From: Cadophora sp. MPI-SDFR-AT-0126
Lineage: Eukaryota > Ascomycota > Leotiomycetes > Helotiales > Ploettnerulaceae
Reading direction: 5' to 3'
Length of the DNA: 64,000 bases
NCBI GenBank assembly: GCA_020747065.1
Contig: JAGMVK010000004.1
Location: 2,480,001-2,544,000, forward strand
A model generated the notes under the pieces. It saw nothing but the letters and a program-made list of their open reading frames with translations. It had not been told where the DNA came from and did no database searches. This document shows positions 46,047 through 58,310 of the stretch, one piece after another. Every line of letters starts with the position of its first letter. Position 1 is the first letter of the stretch. The translations under genes were made by a program, and so were the position numbers.

Positions 46047-48179
46047 GCTGCAAAGAACCTTATAAGCTTGTGCTGCTCATCTGCAAATCAGAGTGTCGGG
46101 AAGATTTGGGTTGTATGTTTCAGAGGAAGGCCTGATCGCGGGAAGAGGTCGTGGTGTGGTGTGGTGTTTTTGTTTGCTGGCTGGCAGCCTTTTTCCGGGG
46201 TATGTTTGTTTACTTTTATCCTTGTCGAAAATGTGACGCTCGTTCCGCACTCCGATCCGATGCTGATCCCTGCTCTTCGTCTGAACTCACCTTACCTCAA
46301 CCTCCAAACCAAAAGCAAGAATGAAAGACGCAGAAAGAAATAAGTAAATGAGAAAAGGAAGAGGGAAAAGGTTGAAGAAGGTTTTCGCAAGGTCGAGGAA
46401 ATTAGACCTGTGCGTGGCTAACTTTTCTAAAATGTTTCGGCGTTCCTGTCCTCCTTTTCTTGTGCATGCATGCTGGTGCTGCAGCAGCAGTAAGACACGG
46501 TGACGAATAGGCGTGCAGGTCCCGCGTTGTTTTGACACAGCGAACTCGTGGTGTTTGAATGGCACGCTAAACTTTATTTGCGCTATTTTTGGGCCATGGG
46601 TTTCGAGGTCAAAGTCAATAAGCATTCTACAGTAAGGAGTATCAGTTTAATTCAATTATCTGTGGAAAGAGGGTTTGTTGATCTCGTCAATAAATACGAC
46701 TTTTGCTCTCTTGACTCTGTATATTCAATAGTTTCTGCTTGCTCTTCCGAATTCCATTAGCATGCATCGGAAATTGGTTCATGCAGCTCCTCAGCTTCAG
46801 CTCCGTATTCTCAACGCTGAGAACAAATAAGCAGTGAAACTTGATCGGTCACAAAAGTATACTCTCAGGTTTTTATTCATCGGAGACAGCTATTTTATGA
46901 CAGAATATCCTACCCATAAAAGCAATATTTAACGCCTGCCTTCCTTTCAAAGGCATTGGTTATCAGCCTTTTCCGCATGACACCCAGTCCACCACCACTA
47001 CCTAACCCGAACACCTCCCATCCAGAGTTATCGTAAACAACCTCTCCTCCATTCCGACTTACTCCAATTTGGAGTATTTGATACGAAGCAATTAAACCCT
47101 CCAAAATAAGCTACCAAGAGAGTTCGGAGTCAGAGGATAAGCTGACCATTCCCTCATCCTTCTCGTCCAGGACAGGAAGTACAGCCGCAAGTGTGCAGTC
47201 AGACTTGCAGATGACGATCATCTCATCTCATCTCACCGCACAAACGCACAAGCGCACGAACCTGTTCGGTCAGGCTGTGTGTGCATCTCAGGGGTACATG
47301 AACGAGGAGGGAATTTGACGCATCGAAACGAATGGTGCGTTTGGGATTCCGTCATTCCGAGGTATTGGCATGATTTGTATAGTTGTGAAATATTTTTGTT
47401 GAAAGGCAGAGTCAATGCTAGGAGATTCATAGGTTTTCTAAGAAGTCATATTTCAATTCCAATTCCAAAGCTGTTTCCATGTTTCCCATCCGTATTCCAT
47501 CAGACGAACCAAACCAAATACAAGAACAACAATAACTCACACACCTGCAGACAACGGGTTTGGTTCTCCCTAGGTGTTCTCTCGCCATTCAAGAATGTCA
47601 TCCTCCTAAATTACAGCATGGTTTACCCAGCCTAATCCCACATCCCAAGTTGAATCATCTTCTGCGGCTCCCTCGTTACCAGACTTGCTGTTTGGGAACG
47701 AATCTCGGCCCGAAGCCAACAAAGTGCAAGTGCACAACCAAGTCAAATTCCCAAGCAAAAACATAAGAAACGTGCGCGAGTAAGTGTGGTGAATCAATAA
47801 GATGGAGCGCTATCCACCCATGTCTAAGTGAATTTCTGAAGGACAAGGAAACGGTCGTTGATGATATGTTGCGTATGCTTTTACGAAGGAAATCCGAGCC
47901 GGCTGTGTTGCTAGTTCGGTCTCCTGTCTGATCGAGCGAGCAGGTGAAAGGAAGGTTGAATGTCATATTTGTGCAGTGTCGTGGCACGAAGGCCTAGGTA
48001 ATCAAGGGTAATTTCGTGAACATATGCTGGTGCTAATTGAAGTTGAGATTGAAATGCCCGTGGAGGCGTTGAGAGATGATAGAACCCCTTCCAAAAAAGA
48101 AGTCCGACGTATAACATAAGTCGCACAATCCCAAACGCCATACAATTCAAATGAAGCGAGAGCTGACCATGGTGGACAT
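46047..48179. other. Intergenic: coiled-coil gene promoter and VeA 3' region
   Basis: About 2.1 kb. GTGGTGTGGTGTGGTG repeats near 46150-46165, and GTGTGCGT-type sequence near 47230-47290. No recognisable protein. Confidence 0.5.
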
Positions 48180-49891
48180 CTAGCTGACTTGGGGAAGCCA
48201 TCGCGAGTAGTCGGTTCCGTCAGCACGTCTGTAGGTCATGCCAGAAGGAAGCTCCAAATCCTCATCGTCCTCGTCAACCACTGGCTTATCACCATGTGAG
48301 CTGCCAGGACGCATGCCATTGTGAAGTGGCTCTTCAGTTGCGGATGAACTGAAAACACTGCCGTATGGTCTCTTATTGCCATTCCGCATGGGCTCTGCTG
48401 GCGCTGCTGGCGTGAGCGGTGCCGGTGCAGGTGCGAGTTGTGTGCCAGAATATTGGAGAGGGGCAGGAGCAGGACGGTCATTTCTCTCATAAGTCGGGCT
48501 GCGTAGCGGAGGGAAGCTAAGCGGCTCAATTGGTCCTGGACGAGGAGCAATGCTATGACGCTTCTCGAGGTTCTCTGATCTAATCGGTGGCAGTTGAGCA
48601 GGTATCACTGGACTAGGAGCAGCGTAGTTCTGATAAGATGGACGACTGTAGTTTTGATCCACTGGAGGAGCCGGAACATGCTGGTAAGGGTGAGGTGGCT
48701 GATAGCTGGCAGCAGAAGCTCTTCGGGCCTCTGGATGCTCATACATGTCTCGGTCACGACGCAATTCCACTGCGGATGACGGGTAGACTTTGTCTCCATA
48801 GCCCGGATGTGAAGGTGGAGGCTGCTGTCCATATCCAGAATGTGGAGGAGGTCCTTGTTGATAGTGGCTGTGAGGAGTGGGAGGATGATATTGCTGGCTC
48901 TGAGGAGCGGCAAAGTTGCCTGGTACAGCAAATTGGGGTGCATTCTGTTGTCTGTGAGCATCGACCCAGCCAAGATTGCCTCCTGGCGGAGCCGGGGCTG
49001 CAGGCGCAATGGGAGAGTTAGATCCGGAACGATATCCCTCTGCACTGTTCGACCTAGAGCGTGCTTGATAGGAATCCTGCTCAATCGGACGACTGGCGCG
49101 GTACTCTTCTTCTTGGGCTTCCATATCTCCATTGCTTTTGCCTTCTCTACGTCTCATGCGAACGTCACGTCGAATTCTAACACGGCATCCTTGCTCCGCG
49201 ACAGTTCGACTGAGGCTGGTACTTTCAGCCAAGCCAGGGAACTTCTTTGCACTGAAGACAGTGAAGAGCTCGGACTTGATCTCCAATCGCCAGTCAAATG
49301 AAGCATCCGGGGACATGACACCACTGCCCATGGATTTGGAATCCTTAATGTCCTGTTCGGCATCCGCTCGAGTCTCCTCGTAGAGATTAAAGCTAAGAAT
49401 GTATTTCCCTTCATGGCGAACAGAGAGATCCGGGAAGATGAAGTATCCGGCTTCCGCTGGACGATCCAAGTAGGCCATTCCGGAAACTGGCATTCCTGTC
49501 AAGACTGGAACCTGAGGAGCAGCGGGCTGTTGAACTCTCCCATGGGCCATTGGACGAGCCACTTCCAGAGTAGCGAAGAGAAAGAAATTGGCACCATAAG
49601 CGAAGGTAATATCGTCCCATTTCTCGGCCAGCTTCTCGAAAATGCGAAGCTCAACAACCGGTGGAGGATCAACGGGGCGACGATCCGCAGAGGCTGGACA
49701 ATGTCAGTTGGTCTGGCCAGTGATGCATCGAATCTGAACTTACACTTGGCTCCTGAACCACATGCTCTCGCACGTTCTGGCTGTTGAATTACGGTCAAAT
49801 CATATCTGATTGTCCTTCCAGTCTTCGTCACTCGAGTTGTCGTCGAGACAGTCAGGGGAGTCGAAGGTTTCCTCAACGGTACAGATGCCAT
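48180..49891 (-). CDS. veA: Velvet complex regulator VeA
   Basis: Light-responsive regulator that, with VelB and LaeA, couples sexual/asexual development to secondary metabolism; it moves into the nucleus in the dark. Exons 49891-49744 and 49693-48180 (50-nt intron, phase 1) give 553 aa. The velvet domain spans about residues 20-225: [108 protein letters not shown] and [20 protein letters not shown]. The N-terminal [21 protein letters not shown] resembles the VeA bipartite nuclear signal. The C-terminal half is Pro/Gln/Tyr-rich and disordered, ending with [17 protein letters not shown], a VeA tail signature. The extended C-terminus and the order of motifs favour VeA over VelB, VelC or VosA. 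Confidence 0.95.
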
Positions 49892-52800
49892 TTTGTCTGT
49901 CGGAAAGTGATCAATTAATTAAATTGAACGGAACCAAAAAGAAGTCGATGTCGTCCTAGCTCTCGAAATATTGCGACGTTGACTGTGATTCCCAATCAGC
50001 CCTTGTTCCCAGGAGGTATCCGCGACACGGGAAGTCAAATGAATGTTTCCCGGCAGCCAGAGTGATGGGTTCGCGGAAGCGACGACCAAGCGTCAATGGG
50101 TTATGCTCTGCTCAACTCACCTCCACGTTTCGCAATGCAACCGACTTGACTTCAGATGTCGACGAGGCAGATAGTGTCCCGGAAGACTGGAATGCTTGAA
50201 GATAATTGTTGTCGATTTCGGAGAGGCCGCCGTGTCGATTCTTGGGGCTGGGAGCGGCTGCGTTGTTCGGTTGCCAGTTCTCTGGGTCTTGGGTCGGGCG
50301 AGACGAGTCAGTGGACGGACCGAGTTGAAGGATCTGCAGCAATCCCAGAGGCACCTTTCTCCTTCGATATCACAGTTCTACAGCTGTGAAGTTGTGCAGT
50401 ATCGTCGTGGTCGAGTACCGGCGTCTCGAGACGGAATGAGGGGAGGGAGAGACGACGAGAAAAGAGGGTTTTGGTCTCGATGTACTGGGAGGTAGTGGAG
50501 TAGAGGTGGAAGGGGTTACAGAAGAGGAGAAGGAAAGGAAGGAAGAGAGTGGCCTGAGGAGGGAAGACGGGGGGACGGGACTGGGGGTGGACCACCACAG
50601 ACGGCTGGGTGGCCAGTGAGTGGGTTGGTGGGCGAATGGCACCGAGCGGAGGAGAAGTGGAGCAGATACGTATTCAGTGATTGGGAGGCTTGAGAGGTTG
50701 ATGGGTTGTTTGGCGTTGCTGAGAGATCACTGACTGGTCGGGTTTGTGTGGATATTGTGCCCTGGCTCTTCTTGTCTGGTCTGGTCTGGCGGGCCCTAAA
50801 CCCAGGGAAGAAACAGTGTGCAAGCGATGTGAACCCTTCCCTTTTCCTTCCTCATCGTCCATCAACCTTGACCTTGATCCATCCTTCCTTCTTCTGCCTG
50901 CATCTACAGTATTTCAGAAGCTTTTCCCATTTCATCCAAGCGCCGGTTCTTGAGAGCACCGATTGCTTGGGGGTGGTATTAAAAGTGGATCTGCAGCAGC
51001 ACCGTGGCCAATCACCATCCGAGATCGGAGCATTGGGACTCCTCCGTCCGGTCCACGGAAGGCTTCTGCTGGGTGTGAATTTACGAAGCGCAGGACGGAG
51101 CTTCTGGGTGGCTGGGGCTTCAACCCATGTATGTGGAGTGGGGTTCCGATCCACTTTTCAAGGCAGGGGGCGGCTCAAGACAGGTTGCAGGGTAACGGCA
51201 ACCTTGGAACTCTTTGCAGGGGCTAATTACAAGTGGATCTATCCTTCCCTCTCTCTGCCTTAGCTCGTTCGTCTTCCAATGACATACTGCTGTTGAGAGC
51301 CACGTTCTTACTTGATGAAGGAGAAATAAGCGAATTTTGATACTGGATGGGCAATTGAGGTCAGTGACCCAAGTCTGCTTCAAAATGGATATTCGTTGAC
51401 GTGTTTAGAGCGGATAGGATAGCCTATCAGTGTTATTATTCTGAGCCCTTTCCAGCCTCGAAATGCTTCACTTTCGACTGCATAGTCTGTGACGACTAGG
51501 AGGCTTCATCCCTACCTTCACTGTCCTGCCTTGTCTCTATGAAGAGACACCACAACCATTGAGAAACATTGCAAAAATAGGACGAGGACACCGTGCAATT
51601 CCACTGACTCTACCGGTACTCGGGTGTGACGACCACCACATCTTGTCTCACGCAAATTACTACATTGGGCACGATTCCAGCACTTTATGAGCTGATTCAT
51701 CACCTTCGATCATTGCCTGTCCCAGATTCTCGCAACCCGCGATCAACAGTTCCTCGAACAAGGATAACAAAGACGCAAGCCGGGCCCTCAGCGACGCCCT
51801 GATAAATACCGATTGAGTTGTCCCGATCCGGAGGATCAAGCCAGGGCTTCAAGCCGATTTCCAGTGCCTGGGAAAGCAGCTCAACCCGAAGCATGGCCTT
51901 TGTCTCAACGCTGCGAAACGGATACAGCCTCGCGTAGCATTCAGTAAATTGTTTTGGACTCCTTTTGGTACCCCATCCGAGCTGCGAGGGTGGGGGCTTG
52001 CGCAACATGCTTTTCCCTTGAAATTTCGATTTCTTGACAAGAGGAAATAAATGGTCGGATGATGGGCCAGCTTGGGTTGCTACCGAGAGACATCTGAGAG
52101 GACATCAGACTCCCAAGTGCGCAATGCTGTTACCGGAGTGGAGTAAGGAGGGGAGGTGAGAAGATGCCTGTCCTTGATTGATCGGACGATGTTTCTATAT
52201 CCAGCTTGATGGTCCGACCAGGGTAATGTTCTCCTGAGTCTCGAGGACCAAACAGCAGCACGAAAACAGGCAGTCAGTTCTTCTCATATGTGAAAGCCCT
52301 TACTTTGGATGTTAAAAGATTCAAATCCCGTGTCGTGTCCGACAATAGCTTTCATGATATGCAGTGTGTAGATGCATGAGCCTTACCAACGGACTGCAAG
52401 TGACAATCAATCAGCAGTCCGTCCCAAAGTCTGGAGGAATCCTTCCGTTGGAAACTTGACTGCACGACACCCCTTCAATGGACCGGGGTTGATTCAGGGG
52501 TTGAAGCCGCACGCGGGTTCCGCACCCTTACTTCGAGCCCTGCTCCTGTGGGTCAGGACGCTTGCGGTATCAAGGGAGCATCCATGATCGGCGCGGAATG
52601 GATTTTGAGTCGAGACGAGACGAAGCAAGAAAGGCTATTTTCACGATTGCCGCGCAATATCGCCTCGCTGTACCTCCGTACCATCAGATACGACGGCTGT
52701 AAACTTTGGCGATATGCCTACCTATTGTGCCCTACTTCAAATGATAGGGAAGATTCTTCAACACATTCTTCCTCACCGTCATTTCGGCCATAGGGACAGA

Positions 52801-53690
52801 TTCAGCTCACCGGCAGAGGGCTGGAGTTGCACGAAGCCACCAAATACCAAACACCAACAAAATATCCAAGAAGAGGTCAGAGGGCGAAAGGTGTCAGTCA
52901 AGCCGACGATCCCGTCTCTCCTAGCACGTTGTTCCACGAGGCCAAGCGGGAATAACAAAGTCTCGCGTGGGCGGGCTGCCATTTGGGAAGACATTGATCT
53001 TCATTCCCCAAACTTTGACCTCACCGGGAATTGGGCTCATCATAATAATGATCATAATTCGCGAACAATGCGCCTGATAGGCAACGGCACTCGTTCCATT
53101 GTCTTTCCGTCTTTCTTTTCATAATTCCAAGCGCTAACCTCTCCGCGGCCAAATGTGGCCACATGCAAGTTCTATCAGTTCTCGCAAGACAGGTCCTCAT
53201 CTCCTGCTGCAAGTCTGCTGGGCTGGCCTATCAGCATCCTGCGGACCGTTGTTGCCAAATCTAGATCTCCTTCGTCTCCCGTCTCTTCACATCCTCCTTC
53301 CACTTCTGTCTTCTCCAAATTATGAACAATATATCTACGTCCAGACTATGTACCTTACCTACCGCCACAGCAGGCACTCACCAAGTTCTCCCCGATGAAG
53401 ACCAAGTCGCAAGGCGTTCATCAACAGTCACAAGCCGCCCGTCTGGTCACTGGGTGGTGGCGGCAGTGACAGGCCTGGGATTCCCGGTGCAAGGCATTGC
53501 TGAAACAGAGGATTCCAACAAATGCTTTCCCATTCCCGGGCTCAGCATGGTTGGTTCAGCGCGCTGGGAGGGAGGCTAGGAGTTGGGTTGCTCTGGGACG
53601 CTCATCACTCGTTACCAACGCTTCAGGGCAGCACCACACCACTGGAGCGAGCCGCAGTCACTGGTCAGACAGCCAGAACACATGCAGGCA

Positions 53691-53727
53691 GCGTTCAGCG
53701 TTCAGTGTTCAGCGTTCTGCATTCTGT
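53691..53727. repeat. Degenerate GCGTTCA heptamer repeat
   Basis: About five imperfect units (GCGTTCA, GCGTTCA, GTGTTCA, GCGTTCT, GCATTCT) in the gene-poor region. Confidence 0.8.
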
Positions 53728-54775
53728 TGGCCAGGCCTGGGATGGAAAAGTGGTGTGGTGTGGTGTGTCTCGGGTAAATTTGAGGCCCCTGCTCTCACCT
53801 TCCCTCCCTGTTACATGCAGACATCAAAAGCCGATAGCCAACGAGCCAAACGGATTAGGGATACGAGGGTTCCGCTCTATGTCTCCCGGGGCCGGAGAAT
53901 AGTGTGTTCTGATTTAGCAGGGGTTGAAGAAGTTCATGTGTCTGTGCAGGGGCGGGGTTGGACGGAAAGTAAATTTACTTGAATCAGAGCTCTTGGAACA
54001 GAAACATCCGCACGAGTCGACAATACGATAACGATATCCCTATCGAGACTCCTGGTAAGTAGAGTAGAGTAGTTGTTGATGGCGTGCGTACCGCGTATTG
54101 AGCATTTCCTCTCCATCATACGGCTCTTCCGCTTTGGGACAGATGAAAAGTGCCACCTAATAAATGCCGGAGCGCCTTCGGCATGACTCCGAATTGGTGG
54201 AAAGGATCCTTGGAGATGGATATTCCCCTGGACCTCACACATATCCTCGATTTTATGATATAGACGCGGTGCGGTTGATATGAACCGAGATGAAGCAGCA
54301 TCGCGCAGGGTAGACTGCCCTTCCATCAACACTCGATTTTGGTTCCTGGGACGTGGACCTTGTCGTTCCGAGCAAGAGATACAGTATTTGTCACCGGCAG
54401 ATCAGAATTTGGAGACCCCATGTCAAGGTCTGCGGGTTGCTTCTACTCAAGTGTTTCATTCACCATGAGGTCGTGGCCTCTCAAACTCACCACGCAGTGG
54501 GAGCTTGAAACATTCCTTCAAGTGGTCGCTTGAGTGAGATTGACTGCGATATTAGCAAGCAACCGACAATAACTGCCAACCTCGAGCTGGGGCTGGGATT
54601 GTTGTTGTCCACACCCTCTTGCTCGCTTAGTGTTCTCCATTCCCTAGGGTCCCAGTGTTTATCAGTCAGACGACAACCTCTCAGAATCAAAGCTGGTTCA
54701 CTCCGAGGAACGGATCAGACTCGTGACATATCTATCCCATTGGCAAGTACGAAGATCGCACCGGTTTCCACAGTT

Positions 54776-54795
54776 CCAGTCCAGTCCAGTCCAGT
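54776..54795. repeat. CCAGT pentanucleotide repeat
   Basis: Four exact tandem CCAGT units. Confidence 0.85.
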
Positions 54796-57540
54796 CTCTC
54801 TCAAGTTCCAACCCCCCTCCTCTACTCTATTTGCCACATGCTCACAAAGCCACAGATCCAATCACCATCATCGGTAGCTATCCCATCTCGGATACAAGGG
54901 CGGTACTTGCAAGGCAAAGCAAGAAACACGGCATATACATGCAGCCCAGCCCGGCCCAACACCCAGACTTGTCTGCTGTATGTACGAGTATGTATCTGTC
55001 TGTACAACTTCAACGACCAACTCGGCCTTACCTCGCGCCGATATGTACATGCAGAATACCTCATGGTGACACCTGTCAGGAGCTTGGATCAGGAGGCTAG
55101 TTGGTTGGCTTTCCTTGCTTCGCGTCGCTTCTTGCCACCAGTCACCTAGGTATGTGATGGGGCATCTTGCTCAGTTGACTTGTTTTGCCTTGTCTTGTGA
55201 TGCTGGAGCTTTGGTTGCGGTCGGTTTACTGGACTGAATTCAGGTTAGTTCACCATTCCAGTGCCAGTCCTCCTTCGGATCCGAGAGATTCTGGGCTTCC
55301 GCTTCCGCTCTTGATTGTATCTTCAAACTTTTGCTTTGTCGTGCAAGAAAGGCCTGATGAGATATTTCAGATGTCATGCCTCGAGTTCTGGCTACAAGAG
55401 TCGTTGGTAAGGCAGTCGTGGGAGTATCAAATCGATTCCAGGCGACCTGGTTCATCAGAAAGCCGGTATGACTGTCAATGTTGATAGTTACACATTCAAC
55501 AGTACTGCGTGCTGATGGAGGCAGTCTGAAGGTTTTGTCTACACATGTTCTCTTTTTACCGCGTCGCTGCTGGACATGTGGACAGCCATTTACAATCCAT
55601 GACATTGTACAGTATTATGATCTACACCGTACCTTATCTTCAAGTCACTGCGTTCTCACGTCGTATTTGACAATATACTGTGCTGTACCAAATGACGCTC
55701 ACTCGAGATACACATGCTCGATGTCCATCCCATTTCTAATCCCACCTCTTCTAATTTCAATGTCCACGTAACTTTCTCAGACTCGAAACCCTTCTATCAC
55801 CTAGGTCAGTATGTACATATGTATAAGCTGCAGTACACTCCACACAACACAAACATCATTCCACTCTTGCATCGTCAGGTCAGACAGGAAGCCAGCGAAA
55901 AGCTTGTTCACGACCGACCGTCTGTTCGTACACATGCTGTACTACAAGCACAGCAGCTCACTCCGCCCAAGCACTGACGCAAAAGTATGTCACTCTGTCA
56001 CTTTGCTGCCACTACACTCTCCTACTGAGACCTCTATGCGTGCAGGCAGTCCTTTCATCTCCCTCAAAATTTACACCGGAACCGGTCACGGAGGCTAGGT
56101 CCTGGAGTATGTGTTGTTTACTTGCATTTTTGTTTAAAAGTGTTTGTACGACTAAACCTTCTCCCATATTCCCACTCCCTCTTCACTTCACATCTCACAA
56201 GCTCTCTCTCCCATTCCATATCTTCTCAGGCAAGACAAACTCTCTCTATCCGGTATCCACGTCACCAAACCGTCATGTCGTACAGGCACAAGCCATCAAG
56301 CTTTCGGCATAGGAAAAGGAAAAAATGTCGGAGGAAAGAGCAAGCTCTATTCAACGTTACACAATATCTGCGTGTATCCGTTTCTCGGGGTTCTGCGGGA
56401 TGGGGAGGGAGGGAGGAGGTGTGTTCGAGGAGGTGGGTATGGGAGAGTGTGGACTTTTCAGGGCTACTATTGCTACTGTACGGGGAGGGGGGGGTCGTGT
56501 GTATAGATAGTTTTTAGCTAAGAGTTGTGGCTGTACTGTATAGTTCGATGATTGAGGGTTCTGGCTTGTGGCTTGAGTTGAACAGAATCGGAGTTGGTTT
56601 CTGCCATATGTGGCTTATATTTTGGGGTTCTGCGTCTTTCGGGGGGGTTTTCGGGTCGGAGTGAGTTGGGTTGGCTGGGGGTATTGGATCAAATTCGGGT
56701 TTGACGTTGACACGATTCTCGGGTTGGAGGCTGAAGTATGAACGTCACTTCGTAGATATTTACTTCGAGCTCCGGTGTTTGGGGAATTGTGGGTAGTTTT
56801 GATTGAAGCCATATTGTAGAAATCGCATTTAGTTGTTTTTGCTTTGGCTAAAACATTTGCCTTGACCTGATCCGTCAACTTGCTAGCATTGTGGTTGGTT
56901 GTTTACTCACTCCATAACCCATTGAAGCATTCGTCTCCACTATCTACATCCTACATATTCTATCTGTTATGCTATGCAATCATGCCACATTTCGAAACTA
57001 GATCACATTCTTTCATAAATCCTCCGTGTAACACCAACAAAAAAGTAAAACAACAGCCCCAGAACCCGATATTTCCTTTCTGCTGCGAAGCCCAGCCCCC
57101 AAGTACCTACGTCCGTCCCATTGTTCATCAAGCTCTATTTCGAGCAATGTAACTCAAATCCAGATCCCGAGTCTCTATTCCATCTCTTCCACGCCACCAA
57201 CGACTTATCAGAAAACCTCAAATCCCGGACCCAACAATTCCACTTCGAAAATCAGCTCACTTCTCTCCACATCAGCCCATCTCTGTACAACCTGCTCTCC
57301 ACAACCTCCCAGCCTCATCCACACACAATGCCTCATCTCTCTCATCCAAATCCAAGCAGCTATCACACAACCAGTACTTTCCCATGTTCAGCCGCACCAC
57401 ATCTCGATGCCCGATTCTCGATTCCAGTACGGCAGTGCCCTGTCTTGTCTCAACTCTCAAACATACGGGTTCCTACATTCTGTCTCAATCCCGTCATCCG
57501 CAGCACGACGTAGCACAGCCGGGCCGTCTCCGAACCTCAC

Positions 57541-58310
57541 TCACTTATGGTTCGATGCCTGCCTTGCTACGTTAGATATCACATTTCGAACTTTTCGGAT
57601 ATTTTCTCCTTCCGCGCCAACCTTCTTCCTTTCCTTTTCTCCATTTGTGTCCTGTTCGAGTCCAAGACTATGAGGCAGGTCATGTAAGGCTGGGCTATGT
57701 ATGGTCCGTGGGATTTTTGTCCCATTTCCGTTGTCAACTCCCGCTCCCGCTTCCGCTTCTGGGTATGGACTTTGGCTTTTTGTGGGGTTGGATGGTTTGG
57801 AAGGGGAGGCGGAGGTATGTCGGCGCCCGCTTGAGGTTCGAGGCTTGGGTGGCCCAGGAAGGAATTTCTGTTTATGGAGTTCCGGCAATTGTGCTTCTCT
57901 TTTCGCCTCTAGATCTACTAAGTGTTTGAATCCCTGATCTATATTGGGAATTTCGTGACTTGAGATTGTTGAAGCCAATCGTGCGTGGATATGATCTTGG
58001 CTTGGTAATTTGGAGATACGTAATTGTTTCCGCACGATTTCGTCGCTTTGCCTTTGCACCCTCAGAGAAAGTGTAGGAGGAGGAAGACGAGGGAAAGTGG
58101 ACGCCTGCAGATATCCATTGGCATGCTTGAGAGTGCCGAACGGGACGGCTCGGAAGGTGAGGATATCCACGCGTTGCCAAATTCTCTCGACGAATGCAAG
58201 TTTGACGCAGTGACATGTTCTTGGCGGCGTTTCTGCACTTAGGTGACGATGGAAGCTAAGTTTGATGCTGAGAATGCATGTGACTTGGTGGAGAGAGGTA
58301 CCAGTTCAAG
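57541..58310 (-). other. Open frame of about 250 codons without any ATG
   Basis: Not recognised. The minus strand is open from just after a TGA near 58310 to the stop at 57541, with no ATG; the first start-like codon is a GTG at 58170. It reads, for example, CVKLAFVERIWQRVDILTFR and HEIPNIDQGFKHLVDLEAKR, then a Ser/Pro/Gly-rich part. It could be a 3' exon of a gene whose start exon I could not find, or chance in biased sequence. An overlapping frame beginning at ATG 58216 (MSLRQTCIRREN) follows a GTGCAG acceptor-like sequence. Confidence 0.22.

Larger units (their letters stand above)
49892..57540. other. Very long gene-poor region upstream of VeA
   Basis: About 7.6 kb, continuing to 61.6 kb apart from one doubtful frame. 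Pyrimidine-rich blocks (50830-50900, 53270-53310, 56150-56230, 57170-57330) and short tandem repeats look like promoter or leader sequence rather than coding. Many open frames of 80-185 codons lack Met starts, intron signals or recognisable motifs. It could hold the VeA promoter, long 5' UTRs or non-coding transcripts. Confidence 0.5.

Noticed and set aside
50706..51263. 185-codon plus-strand frame
   Set aside because: Starts at TTG, has no recognisable motif, and reads as promoter-like mixed sequence.
52316..52332. tRNA T-loop-like GATTCAAATCCCG
   Set aside because: The G53-C61 pair is missing and no A box or acceptor stem lies upstream.
53497..53982. 161-codon plus-strand frame
   Set aside because: Built partly on a degenerate GCGTTCA repeat, with no protein-like conservation pattern.
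57121..57513. 130-codon plus-strand frame
   Set aside because: A CT-rich tract giving Ser/Pro/His/Leu composition; no domain and no good start context.
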